From positions 1 through 64,000 of the forward strand of contig NZ_MSDV01000056.1 in NCBI RefSeq assembly GCF_001931485.1: a stretch of 64,000 bases of DNA, read 5' to 3'. The notes beneath the pieces are model-generated. The model did not search any database. It was not told the DNA's origin and worked only from the letters and a program-made list of their open reading frames with translations. Below are positions 42,733 through 51,594 of this stretch, one piece after another; positions within the stretch are counted from its first letter, which is position 1; each line of letters opens with the position of its first letter. A program made the position numbers and the translations under genes. This stretch comes from Burkholderia sp. SRS-W-2-2016 (GTDB lineage: Bacteria; Pseudomonadota; Gammaproteobacteria; Burkholderiales; Burkholderiaceae).

Positions 42733-43662
42733 TCAATCCTCCAAGGTTGCTTGTAGTTTTGCGACAAGCCCGGGGGTTTTGCCAATCAGATCGACAACCA
42801 GATCGGCGATTAACCGGACACGGGGTGAACGCCTGACGTCCGGATGCATCACGAGCCACAGTTGGCGAACAGTTGAACAAGTGTGATCTGGTATCAGGCA
42901 AAGCGCTGGGTCGTTCGCCGCAAGAAAACACGGAAGCGCTGCAACCCCTAACCCTGCTCGAGCTGCGTGAAGTAGTGCGGCCAGGTCGTTGCTTCGGAAG
43001 GCAAAGCGACGGTCGGCGGCAATCTGATTAAGCCAGCGCTGTTGCGGCACCTGGCTGAGATTCTCGTCATAGCCCAGAAACTCCCATTCCGACTGTGGTC
43101 GCTCCGCATACCCATTGGCAGCGTAAGCGCCATAGCCCATCTCACCGATGCATCGCGTCGCCAGGCCTGGAGCAGTTGGCCTTGACAAGCGAATTGCCAG
43201 ATCCGCCTCACCGCGAGCAAGGTTTGCGTCACGTGTTTCGCCGATTACTTCAAGATCGATGTTCATCCATTGCGATCGTATCGCAGCCAGACCTGGCACC
43301 AGAAGATGGCTCGCCAATACAGGAGGCGCCGAGATACGGACCGTACCCTTCAACGACGATACGCCTGCGGCCGCTCGGCAAAAAGCTTGTGCTTCGTGAT
43401 CGAGGCGCGTCGCCAGCTTCGCCAATGCCTCACCCTCAGGTGTAAGCGCCCAGCCCTTCGGCAAGCGATCAAACAGTCTAACCGCCAAAGACTGCTCCAA
43501 TGCGTCGACCCGCCGGGCAACGGTCGAATGCTCGACTGATAGCTTGCGTGCTGCCCCGGAAAGACTTCCCACACGCGCCAGTTCGAAGAAATACCGGATG
43601 TCGTCCCAATGCAGAGGCGGGTTTTCCAGCGGCGCTTTGCCTGTGTTTTTTTGCACACTCAT
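42733..43662 (-). CDS. LysR-family transcriptional regulator
   Basis: 309 residues. N-terminal winged HTH: WDDIRYFFELARVGSLSGAA then STVARRVDALEQSLAVRLFD. The effector domain follows, with LKGTVRISAPPVLASHLLVP. It is divergent from the quinone oxidoreductase at 43741 (78 bases between starts), so it probably controls that gene. Redox or quinone-like effectors are likely in such pairs. Codon use is less extreme than in the core genes. Confidence 0.92.
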   Translation of the reverse strand: MSVQKNTGKAPLENPPLHWDDIRYFFELARVGSLSGAARKLSVEHSTVARRVDALEQSLAVRLFDRLPKGWALTPEGEALAKLATRLDHEAQAFCRAAAGVSSLKGTVRISAPPVLASHLLVPGLAAIRSQWMNIDLEVIGETRDANLARGEADLAIRLSRPTAPGLATRCIGEMGYGAYAANGYAERPQSEWEFLGYDENLSQVPQQRWLNQIAADRRFAFRSNDLAALLHAARAGLGVAALPCFLAANDPALCLIPDHTCSTVRQLWLVMHPDVRRSPRVRLIADLVVDLIGKTPGLVAKLQATLED

Positions 43663-43740
43663 TGATGATTTATCTGGAATTGTTCAGGAAAATTTCCCAG
43701 TGCAACATCAGCTTGCCAGATCAATCACCAGGAGAACAGC

Positions 43741-44751
43741 ATGAATTTTAAAACCGCGCCCGAAACGTCTGCGCTCCATGCGGTCCACGTCATGATCGAG
43801 GAATACGGCGACACTTCGAAGCTGAGGCTGAGCGAAACCATGCTTCCACCGCCCGCAGTGGGGGAGGTTCAAATTCGTCACACTGCTATCGGCGTCAATT
43901 TCGTCGACATCTATCACCGCACTGGCCTCTACCGCCTACCAGCGCTTCCCGCGGCGTTGGGTGTCGAGGCTGCCGGTGTCATCTACGCCGTCGGTGCCGG
44001 CGTAGAATCAATGCACCCCGGCCAGCGGGTTGCCTACGCTGGCCCGCCTGTAGGCAGCTACTCCAGCGCCAGAAATATTTCGGCCGCCCGCGTTCTGCCA
44101 CTGCCTGATGATATCCACGACGACACAGCGGCCAGTCTGCTGCTGCGAGGTATCACCGCTCACATGCTCTGTTCTTATGTCTATCCCGTCAAAGCTGGCG
44201 ACACGATATTGATCCACGCGGCGGCAGGCGGCCTTGGTCTCGTCCTGGTGCAATGGGCTAAAGCACTGGGCGCACGTGTTATCGGCACCGTCGGGTCCGC
44301 TGCCAAGGCGGAATTGGCAAAAGAACATGGCCTGGACGAGGCGATTCTTTATCGCGAACAGAATTTCGTGGCCAGGATACAGGCATTGACTGACGGTCGT
44401 GGCGTCGACTATGCAATCGATGGGATCGGTGGCAAGACACTCGTGGAGACGCTCGGCACTGTGCGCCCTTTCGGAACGGTCGCCAGCATTGGTCAGGTGA
44501 GTGGCGATTCAGGGCCGATCGACCTGTCTCTCCTTGGTCCAGCACGCTCGATTGCCATTTCCCGGCCAAGCGTATTCCAGTTCGTGGCCGATCCCGCCCG
44601 CTATCGGGAAGGAGTTTTGTCCACGTTCCAGCAATTGCGCAACGGGATGGAGGCAAAAATTGGAGCGATGCTTCCTCTGGCTCAGGCAGCTGAAGCGCAA
44701 CGTCGACTCGAGTCCGGTGAAACGAGCGGTTCAATCATATTGCGGCCCTGA
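43741..44751 (+). CDS. NADPH:quinone oxidoreductase (Qor-like)
   Basis: 336 residues. LSETMLPPPAVGEVQIRHTA, VNFVDIYHRTGLYRLPALPA and HAAAGGLGLVLVQWAKALGA mark a zinc-free MDR quinone reductase. It is in the same family as the gene at 31418 but clearly diverged. It reduces quinones or reactive enals with NADPH and probably protects against electrophiles. The neighbouring divergent LysR is its likely regulator. Confidence 0.93.
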   Translation: MNFKTAPETSALHAVHVMIEEYGDTSKLRLSETMLPPPAVGEVQIRHTAIGVNFVDIYHRTGLYRLPALPAALGVEAAGVIYAVGAGVESMHPGQRVAYAGPPVGSYSSARNISAARVLPLPDDIHDDTAASLLLRGITAHMLCSYVYPVKAGDTILIHAAAGGLGLVLVQWAKALGARVIGTVGSAAKAELAKEHGLDEAILYREQNFVARIQALTDGRGVDYAIDGIGGKTLVETLGTVRPFGTVASIGQVSGDSGPIDLSLLGPARSIAISRPSVFQFVADPARYREGVLSTFQQLRNGMEAKIGAMLPLAQAAEAQRRLESGETSGSIILRP

Positions 44752-44909
44752 GCAAGCCGGATGGTGCCATCGAAGGGCCGTTATCAAGACGGGCAAAGGA
44801 CCGTTTCGGGTCGACCACGGCCTTCCGGGGCGGGCAGCAGTCGCCAGAAAGGGACGTTCGAGCCGCCGACCAGAATTGCTGACAATCCCGCAAGGTCACA
44901 GGCGCAACC

Positions 44910-45203
44910 TCAAATTCGAGCCCCTGCCGCGAAGACCTGTTTCCAGATCAACACCCGAACAGATCGACGCAAGCCTGTCGGCCAGAACGGATCAGTCCGA
45001 ACCAATCGATCTACCGCCTCCGGCGTGTCCGCCTCAACCAGCCAGAGTCCCCCCGCGCCCGAGCCTTGGTTGTCGCGAAGCGGGCCGGCCGCCTTGATCA
45101 TCGAAGCATGCTTGCCGAGAAAGTCCAGATGCGCCTGCATATGCAGGTCGCGCACGTCGACCCCGCAATTGTCGTTGTCTTCGAATAGAACGGCGAACAG
45201 CAT
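44910..45203 (-). CDS. YciI-like protein
   Basis: 97 residues with a ferredoxin-like fold pattern: FAVLFEDNDNCGVDVRDLHM, HLDFLGKHASMIKAAGPLRD and GGLWLVEADTPEAVDRLVRT followed by DPFWPTGLRRSV. These are the hallmarks of the YCII family, small proteins related to muconolactone isomerase, usually of unknown function. GGAG lies 8 bases before the ATG. It is divergent from the LysR gene at 45293, with 89 bases between starts. Confidence 0.9.
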   Translation of the reverse strand: MLFAVLFEDNDNCGVDVRDLHMQAHLDFLGKHASMIKAAGPLRDNQGSGAGGLWLVEADTPEAVDRLVRTDPFWPTGLRRSVRVLIWKQVFAAGARI

Positions 45204-45292
45204 CTTTGTATCTCCTGTTGGGTGGATGCGCTCAGCTTAGTGCGGCATCATTGCCGTGCCAATGCACAAAATCGCCGGTTAAAACTGCAAAA

Positions 45293-46168
45293 ATGTCCGC
45301 TCTCGACTGGAACGACCTTCAGTACGTCCTTGCGGTTGCCCGTGACGGTGCCTACGCTGCGGCCGGGCGACGGTTGAGGACGGATCCGACAACCGTCGCG
45401 CGACGGGTGCGTGCCATCGAGTCCGCGCTGCATGTGAAATTGTTCGAGCGCGCGACGGATGGCCAGATGCGTCCGACTGAAGCCGGCGAGGTCGTGATTG
45501 CGCGAGCGCAAGTGGTCGAGGCGGAGATTGGTGGCTTGAGCGAGGTCGTGGAACGCGTCGACGGTGCCGTAAGCGGCTTGGTGCGAGTGACTGCCGTGCC
45601 ATTGCTCGTTAATCGCGTGCTGGTCCCGGCCCTGCCGACATTGCTCACGTCACACCCCGACTTACGAATCGAACTGATCGGCGACGGGCGAGACCTGAAT
45701 CTGAATCGACGCGACGCTGACGTCGCCGTGCGTCTTGCGAGACCTCAAGACGCGGTCGGTAGCCGCATATTCGCCCGGCGAATCGGCCTGCTTCGCTACG
45801 CCGTGTATACGCGGGAGGCCGACAAGCAAAATGCGCAGACTCTGCCGTGGGTTGCGTACGAAGCCAGGATGGGTACATTTCCGCCGGCGCAATGGATCAA
45901 TAGAGCTGCTCAAACGGGCGGCTTTGCGCCCGCGGCAGTCAATGATGCGGAGTCGCTCCTGCAATGCGTTCAGGCCGGGCTCGGGCGATCGTTGTTGCCA
46001 TGTATCGTCGCCGATCATGCGGCGGGGCTTGCGCGGGTCGACTATCGCGGCCCAGCGCTGCTGGAGCGGGAAATCTGGACGTTGATCCATCCGGATGTAC
46101 GACACCTCGCGCGCGTATCCGCAGTACTGGCGTGGATCGAAGCGACGCTGGCAGGCGGCGCAGTGTAG
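45293..46168 (+). CDS. LysR-family transcriptional regulator
   Basis: 291 residues. HTH: WNDLQYVLAVARDGAYAAAG then TTVARRVRAIESALHVKLFE. The effector domain includes VSGLVRVTAVPLLVNRVLVP. It shares the same sub-branch as the LysR at 42733 (both read TVARRV and end in an IHPDVRxxxRV or MHPDVRRSPRV segment). By divergent layout it probably controls the YciI gene. The ATG at 45293 is the family start; an upstream frame reaching 45206 overlaps the divergent promoter. Confidence 0.92.
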   Translation: MSALDWNDLQYVLAVARDGAYAAAGRRLRTDPTTVARRVRAIESALHVKLFERATDGQMRPTEAGEVVIARAQVVEAEIGGLSEVVERVDGAVSGLVRVTAVPLLVNRVLVPALPTLLTSHPDLRIELIGDGRDLNLNRRDADVAVRLARPQDAVGSRIFARRIGLLRYAVYTREADKQNAQTLPWVAYEARMGTFPPAQWINRAAQTGGFAPAAVNDAESLLQCVQAGLGRSLLPCIVADHAAGLARVDYRGPALLEREIWTLIHPDVRHLARVSAVLAWIEATLAGGAV

Positions 46169-46594
46169 CCTCGTCGGCGAGCCTGGTGATCAGCCCATAG
46201 GCGACTATCTTCGAAAAATCTGAGCGACCGAGGCGGGTCGAGCTATGTGTCTTGCATCGACGGACACGGAGATTATCCTTGCGCTCGGTCGTCGGACTCT
46301 GGTCGGCCACTAGCAGCCGTTCAGGTACGGCGTCGCTCGGGCACTCAAATGTTAGCAACAACCCGAAACCCGCCATCCATTCGCGAACGACGAACGCTCA
46401 GGAGTCGGGTTTAGCTGATGGTTGCCGATGTCCAGCAACTGCCCTGCGCTTCGCCGACATTCACGAAGAGGTGCCGGCGAAAGTCGACCCCCGGTAAGTT
46501 TCCAGACCCGAGCGGACCAAAGCAAAGGTTTACAGTCGGGAATTCCCTGCAAGTCTGGGCGACCAGAGGAAGATTCCGTCGCTAACGTTGCACG
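46169..46594. other. 426-bp spacer downstream of the IF2-ATPase gene
   Basis: No gene is supported. Short frames on both strands lack ribosome-binding sites and start within unrelated sequence. The stretch could be a remnant of mobile DNA, but I see no terminal inverted repeat or transposase motif. No hairpin with a T-run is evident for the minus-strand gene that ends at 46595. Confidence 0.45.
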
Positions 46595-48679
46595 TTATTG
46601 CAAGAGCCGTTCGATCGCTTGACGAAGCTCTGGAGCTAGCTCATGCTCCGATGGCACGGAAAATCTGTCGAGTTTTTTTTCATCGTAGCCATTAGTCTTG
46701 ACGATGTTCTTAAGCGATTTATGAAGCTTTTTGCCAAGTATATTTTTCGGCAGATCGCTTGCGTCGACATTCCAAAGTTTCTCTGATGCAGGCGAACCTC
46801 CGTCCTCGTAAAGGAGGCGATTAATGTGTTTTCTTTTATCGAAAAAAACTTTCCTGCCATCAGTACATGATTGAGCCGCGGTATCGACCCAGTCGCTGGC
46901 GATCTGTTCAGACACTCCGTAAAGCGATGACAGGTACGCCGGTGTGCAAAAGTATGCTTCTGCATCAGAATGCCGCGTTACCCACACTGCTACGCCATTG
47001 GTCGTATATCGCTCCCCCCATCTTTCGCTCTCCTGCTCCGTCATGAAATCACGATCACGATGTATAACGACTCTAACGTCGAAAGCCTGTTCTCCTAGCA
47101 ATCCCTTCAGTAGCGCATTCTTGGGCAAATTGTCGACGCCAAAACAGCGGCAGATTGTGATTTGCCGATTCAGCTGTGGCCACTGCCGCAGTATCGCTCG
47201 AATTGCGTGATCGTTCTCATCTTCGACGAAGAATAGTATCTTTCGGTCGAGTCCTCCCCATCCCAACAACGAGCGAATCGCCTCGTCCTGATCTTCAACT
47301 ACTTGACCGTTGTTCACCCACAGCAAGCTTGCGGCCGGAGAAGCCGCTCTTGCGATGTGGGGGCTGTGGGTAGTCAGAAGCACTTGCACATCAAATTCAT
47401 CCGCGGCAAATTCCAAAGCCTCAATCAGTCGCTCTTGTTTGTCCGGGTGCAGGTGCGCGTCAGGCTCATCGATCAGAATCAGCTTCGGCCGAAATAAAAT
47501 GAGGTAGGCAAAAATCTGAATGATCTGGAGGACGCCAGTCGCGGCAGCCTCTAGCGGGCGCTTGACGCCAGACAGCAATTGATCGTCAAACGATGCCTGG
47601 ATGTGCACGTCCTCTCGTTCGTCAAAACTTACTTCGACCCGCACATTAGGATGCACCATCTGAACGAGACGGTTCAAGTGCTGGAGACGCTCTTCGGCCA
47701 TGCGATTGTCTGTCTCCGCTGCCTGACGGCTGGCGATGTTAAACAGCACATTGCGCAACACGCCCCCCGCATCACCGCCAGCAGCCTGCCTCCTTAGCAG
47801 GGGTTTTACGAGAATCGTTTCCTTCTCAGACAGACCCGCCAGACCCGGAATATATGTAGTAATTAGCTCTTCACGTTGTTTGAAAGGGCTTACAGCACTT
47901 CCCCCGTCAATATGTACAGAAATTCCACCGCGATTGCGCGCTGCCCAGATTCTGACTGTTGCAGTTGAAGACGTTTCGTCCCCGGCGCCGGCGTGCCTGA
48001 ATGCAACCGACGTTGGTTGACTGGATTGATCAGTTGATAATTCCCCTCTGTGAGCTGTCGTCAAAGGCTCGCTAGATGGCGAGTAATCCAGTCTTTCGAA
48101 CGAGACGACTTCTGATTGACTCCGGGGAGGTATGTAGCTCGCCGCACGTGTTGCCCAGTGAATTGCCTGTAACACTGATGACTTGCCCGATCCATTCGGA
48201 CCGACCAATATAGTAACGTCGGACAGCGGGACCTGAAGGTTTCTTACTGCCTTGAAGTTGGTAATTTCGACTGAAGCAAGCTTGGTCCAGCGTAGCTTTT
48301 TTGCCTTCGTGTCTAGCTGCGGGCTAAGTTGGTCGATAGAAATATTCGTTACGGCTGCAGGCTCTGGGACCGGCACCTGCACGGGCGGCTGACTGCGAAC
48401 AAAGGTTCTTTTTTTCCGGACTTCAACCTGGATTGTACGAGCCTTGCCGTCAGATCCTTTTTGAGCGAACTCAGAAGCATGTCGCCTGGTCAGTTCTATC
48501 TTTGAATCTGAGATCCCATTCATTGCGCGCAAATGCGCAAGCAGCTTTGATTTGTCTGCCTCCGAGATGGCGTCGCTAGCGGATTCCTTCACTGCCCCGG
48601 CGGCGTTTAGCTGCTCGATCAGGACCTCCACAGGCATACGCAACTCAGCAGCAAACTTCCCCACTGTATTACTACTCAT
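46595..48679 (-). CDS. IF-2 N-domain / OLD-AriA-like ATPase / TOPRIM (DUF4435-like) fusion, candidate anti-phage protein
   Basis: 694 residues from ATG 48679, which gives MSSNTVGKFAAELRMPVEVL, aligning with the first residues of Burkholderiales IF-2; a GTG three codons upstream is less likely. Residues 1-55 match the IF2_N fold and 60-95 the IF2-associated segment, ending GKARTIQVEVRKKRTFV, which is an IF-2 hallmark. After a Pro/Val linker an ABC-type ATPase begins at ~133: Walker A GPNGSGKS (160-167), Walker B ILIDEPDAHLHP (401-412), switch THSPH (437-441). From ~478 a TOPRIM-like region follows: FFVEDEND with Glu486, DRDF with Asp542 and Asp544. There is no IF-2 GTPase. OLD, Gabija and PARIS ATPase/TOPRIM proteins are phage-defence nucleases. 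Base and codon use are clearly more AT-rich than in flanking genes. Defence role and IF-2 decoy idea are inference. Confidence 0.85.
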   Translation of the reverse strand: MSSNTVGKFAAELRMPVEVLIEQLNAAGAVKESASDAISEADKSKLLAHLRAMNGISDSKIELTRRHASEFAQKGSDGKARTIQVEVRKKRTFVRSQPPVQVPVPEPAAVTNISIDQLSPQLDTKAKKLRWTKLASVEITNFKAVRNLQVPLSDVTILVGPNGSGKSSVLQAIHWATRAASYIPPRSQSEVVSFERLDYSPSSEPLTTAHRGELSTDQSSQPTSVAFRHAGAGDETSSTATVRIWAARNRGGISVHIDGGSAVSPFKQREELITTYIPGLAGLSEKETILVKPLLRRQAAGGDAGGVLRNVLFNIASRQAAETDNRMAEERLQHLNRLVQMVHPNVRVEVSFDEREDVHIQASFDDQLLSGVKRPLEAAATGVLQIIQIFAYLILFRPKLILIDEPDAHLHPDKQERLIEALEFAADEFDVQVLLTTHSPHIARAASPAASLLWVNNGQVVEDQDEAIRSLLGWGGLDRKILFFVEDENDHAIRAILRQWPQLNRQITICRCFGVDNLPKNALLKGLLGEQAFDVRVVIHRDRDFMTEQESERWGERYTTNGVAVWVTRHSDAEAYFCTPAYLSSLYGVSEQIASDWVDTAAQSCTDGRKVFFDKRKHINRLLYEDGGSPASEKLWNVDASDLPKNILGKKLHKSLKNIVKTNGYDEKKLDRFSVPSEHELAPELRQAIERLLQ

Positions 48680-49169
48680 TTTCAGCACCGTATTTTAATT
48701 TTTGGAGAATTCTCGCGTCTCTCGTATTGAATGCAATGAGAGTGTTGCTCTCGAAGTGATTCGCCGATCGCATCATTTTTGGTGCTTGGATTATAACGGA
48801 GTCCGTGCACCGGTGAGTTCGAGATAGGAACGGAGTTTGCATGTGAGCGCCTATCGGCAAGTGAGCCTTCGACAGGACGATCGCCTCGGGTCGCCTTGAT
48901 TTGCTAACGCGACTGTAAGAACGGCGGCAGAGCAACCTGCAACCGACGTACCGCTGTTGCCGCGGATCTTTGGGTTGCCGTGAGCCCGAAGGACTTTTCC
49001 GGGGCGCGCACGTACCTTCGCTCTCGTCTCTCGTAACGTCGCTCCCCGGACAGATGAGAACCAGACTGCGCGGATGGCAGTTGCTAGTATGGAGCGGTCG
49101 GCGAAATCACCCAGCGATGACCGGCAGCAAAGGGCCGACCGCCGCCGTTTGTCCCATACGCCGCTCCAC
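48680..49169. other. 490-bp spacer between the IF2-ATPase gene and the T6SS module
   Basis: No gene is supported. The left third is AT-rich and holds the probable promoter of the minus-strand gene ending at 46595. The right part returns to high GC and holds only Arg/Ser-rich noise frames. It marks the seam between two accessory modules of different composition. Confidence 0.5.
48790..48795 (-). promoter_or_regulatory. Possible -10 box for the IF2-ATPase gene
   Basis: The minus strand reads TATAAT here, 111 bases before the ATG. No convincing -35 box is placed at the right distance. Between it and the start is a small inverted repeat GAGAG/CTCTC (48738-48752 on the plus strand), which could structure the leader mRNA. 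Confidence 0.35.
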
Positions 49170-50597
49170 CTATTCGTCACGGCCATCGTACAGTTCCTCG
49201 ACATCCTCAAAGCGGAGCGGCGCGCACAGTGCTTCAATAAAGACAAACCCGAAAAGCAGGATAGGAGCCAGCAGAGGTATTGCACCGGGAGCCTCGGTGG
49301 CGACCAAAACAACTCCGAGCAGGCCGCATATGCAGGCATAGGCGACAACCCTGAATGGCCGCAGATGACGTAACTCATACTTCCGCACGACGGGTACCGG
49401 AACCGCCTGCGTGCCAGTCAGATTAAGCAGGACACCAGCGCCACCCGATGTGGCAATGAGCTGCGTGCCCTGACCGTGCTGCACCATTTCCGCCGCGAGT
49501 GCCTGGGCCAGAAGCGCACCCGCAGGTCCCGCTTTGCCAATGGCGAGGTCCACATCATGAGCGGCGGCCTTCAGCGCCGCCGCTTCCGATGCGGCTTCTG
49601 CCGCATGCCGGGCCTGCTTCGGCAGCGAACTGAGCCAGAGGTGTCTGACATACTCTGGCGGCATCCGCTGTGCCGTCAGCATGTCCCGCAATGCCGGCGT
49701 CACGGAATCCGGCGCCGACGATATCGGCTGGAACACGTAGGCCTGTGGCCTGAATTCGCGCGGATACCTACCGATGAAGTCCTCGGAGGCAACGAGCATT
49801 CCCACCGCAACTTCCGAGTACCTGGCATCCTGTCCTTCCCGATGAAGCTGGCAGGCGAGTAGAAGGCAGAGGTCCGGCATGTTCCCTTCGTTCAGCCACC
49901 GATGGACCAGGGCCGCGTCGATAGGTCCTTCGGCCCGCTCGACGCGCATCCGGTCGGCAGCAGGCAGGTCGAGATTTTGCAGCATCGTACGCACCGCGCT
50001 GATTCCGTCATCATCCTCCGACTGAAGGATGATGACGAAGGAGTGTCTGGCGGCAAAGCGCGCCATGAAGGGCACAAAGGGCGTGAGGAGCTTTTCGAGC
50101 GTCGCATCCAGACGCGAAGCCGATAACACCAGGTCGCGGCTTTCGTCTCCCGCGTCGGCCTCATGGTCTGCGGACAACGGCAGCAACTTTCCTTCATTGC
50201 GCGGTTCGCTGCCTTCCAGGCCGAGCATACGTTCAGCAAGGTCGCTCTCCGGCGTGAATGTCACGCTTTCGAGTATCGCCACGCATCCCTGTGACCACGC
50301 CTGCCAGCGCACCCGCGCACGCGCACACAGGAAGTTCCAGACATCCACGGTGTCTGCCCAGTCCTCATACCCCAGGTAGCAGAAGGCGCACAGGAGCCCG
50401 CTCACCAGCAGTGGAACCAGCAACGCGCGAGTGGCAAAGGCGGGGGAGACAACCGGCTGCCCCTTTTCCCAGGTCAGCACCGTCACTGCGAACGCGATAA
50501 TGAACACGAGAACCGCAATCGCGACAGCGATCCACGCAGACGGTGGTTTTTCGTGTTCGAGCTCCTTTCGCTCGTGATATCGCCAGTCCAGCTTCAT
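49170..50597 (-). CDS. T6SS-module membrane protein of unknown function
   Basis: 475 residues. Two membrane helices near residues 23-43 and 57-76, a long soluble middle of mixed alpha/beta look (RHSFVIILQSEDDDGISAVR, YVFQPISSAPDSVTPALRDM), and two more helices at about 411-450. I recognise no named domain. It is the last gene of the VgrG operon and overlaps the PAAR gene by 4 bases, so it is translationally coupled and surely works with this effector set. Candidate roles are adaptor, extra immunity or a membrane-acting effector. Confidence 0.82.
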   Translation of the reverse strand: MKLDWRYHERKELEHEKPPSAWIAVAIAVLVFIIAFAVTVLTWEKGQPVVSPAFATRALLVPLLVSGLLCAFCYLGYEDWADTVDVWNFLCARARVRWQAWSQGCVAILESVTFTPESDLAERMLGLEGSEPRNEGKLLPLSADHEADAGDESRDLVLSASRLDATLEKLLTPFVPFMARFAARHSFVIILQSEDDDGISAVRTMLQNLDLPAADRMRVERAEGPIDAALVHRWLNEGNMPDLCLLLACQLHREGQDARYSEVAVGMLVASEDFIGRYPREFRPQAYVFQPISSAPDSVTPALRDMLTAQRMPPEYVRHLWLSSLPKQARHAAEAASEAAALKAAAHDVDLAIGKAGPAGALLAQALAAEMVQHGQGTQLIATSGGAGVLLNLTGTQAVPVPVVRKYELRHLRPFRVVAYACICGLLGVVLVATEAPGAIPLLAPILLFGFVFIEALCAPLRFEDVEELYDGRDE

Positions 50598-50851
50598 CGG
50601 ATTTTCATTCCTTTAGTCTTCGCGATCACACGGCTACCGCATTCCGTCGCGCAGTCATCGACTACCCACTTGCGACCGCCCTCGCTGTAGCCTTCGCCGT
50701 GCTCGATGATCTGGTTGTCGCCGTGCAGGGGACAGGTCACGATGTCGTAATGCAACGCGACCATGCGGCCATTCAGACGGAAAGTCGAGGTCGCTTGTTT
50801 GACGACGCCACCGTGCGTAGTGGGGTCGCCTTCACAGACAGGTTTCTTCAT
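50594..50851 (-). CDS. PAAR-domain T6SS spike-tip protein
   Basis: 85 residues. The family start GDPTTHGGVV, then ALHYDIVTCPLHGDNQIIEH and the final VDDCATECGSRVI match the PAAR-like fold that sharpens the VgrG trimer and binds zinc. It overlaps the Tli3 gene by 4 bases and the membrane-protein gene by 4 bases. It probably caps the VgrG encoded upstream in the same operon. Confidence 0.9.
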   Translation of the reverse strand: MKKPVCEGDPTTHGGVVKQATSTFRLNGRMVALHYDIVTCPLHGDNQIIEHGEGYSEGGRKWVVDDCATECGSRVIAKTKGMKIR

Positions 50852-51579
50852 CGGTCGCCTCTGATCAGCGGGGCGTCAGGGTTGGTTGGCTTGATAGATG
50901 CATCGCAATGGATGTGGTCGTCGCCTGAGGGTGTGCGCAGGCCGCTAGGAACCAACGTGTCTTCTTCGACGTGCTTGTTATCCGGTATATCGCTCTTTCC
51001 GTCGTAGATGAAACCGGGAATCAACGGATAAGACTCCACGTACGAATCTGTATTTCGTCGCTTTTCGACATATACACGCTCCCGGTCAACATAAACCGCA
51101 TATCTCTTCGAATCCTCGAACGGATCAAAGCTATGAGGCATGTACTCCAGCGAATGAAAATTCTTGCCGCCGTCTGTTGAGTACGCCAGGTACACGCTTA
51201 CGCCGCGCTCATTCGTGACCAGCCCCGGGGGAGCGCCCGACGGAAAAACAAGGTTACGTCCAGTCGGATCAGCATTGATTAACATCCCCTGATAATCCTC
51301 GTACCCACCTCTCCCGAGCTGATGTCGAATACCTGAATGCGTATCGTTGTACCAGGTTTCCCCATAATTGCAGTCGCGATAGCGCTCCAGCGTCACGAAC
51401 CGATGATCGTCAATGCGATAGATGACCTGCGGCGGCGAATCGTAGGGAAGCTCCTTCGCCGCCATGAAATCACTAAGCATGAAAATGAACGGCTCGTCTG
51501 GCTTCGTTTCCTTGCAGCCTTGCAACGTCGCGAGTAGGGCCAGCGCGATGACTGTGCACCCTGTTCCTTTAGTCATCAT
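50848..51579 (-). CDS. Tli3-family T6SS immunity lipoprotein, copy 2
   Basis: 243 residues. A lipoprotein signal (TVIALALLATLQGC) is followed by FMLSDFMAAKELPYDSPPQV and HRFVTLERYRDCNYGETWYN. It is a paralogue of the gene just upstream (51595-52326) with the same length. The last ~65 residues are almost identical, the middle is clearly different. Tli3-type proteins neutralise Tle3 phospholipases in the periplasm. Two copies may widen protection against Tle3 variants. The Tli3 name rests on context and remembered family features. Confidence 0.85.
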   Translation of the reverse strand: MMTKGTGCTVIALALLATLQGCKETKPDEPFIFMLSDFMAAKELPYDSPPQVIYRIDDHRFVTLERYRDCNYGETWYNDTHSGIRHQLGRGGYEDYQGMLINADPTGRNLVFPSGAPPGLVTNERGVSVYLAYSTDGGKNFHSLEYMPHSFDPFEDSKRYAVYVDRERVYVEKRRNTDSYVESYPLIPGFIYDGKSDIPDNKHVEEDTLVPSGLRTPSGDDHIHCDASIKPTNPDAPLIRGDR

Positions 51580-51594
51580 CTCAGGTCAGCCTCT

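Noticed and set aside
46595..48679. Annotation as translation initiation factor IF-2
   Set aside because: Only the N-terminal region matches; the GTPase and C-terminal tRNA-binding domains are absent and replaced by an ATPase and TOPRIM region.
46595..48679. Gabija (GajA/GajB) assignment
   Set aside because: No UvrD-like helicase gene lies beside it, so a two-gene Gabija locus is not supported.
48851..49378. Minus-strand 175-codon frame right of the IF2-ATPase gene
   Set aside because: It overlaps the end of the membrane-protein gene in another frame and is Arg/Ser/Cys-rich noise.
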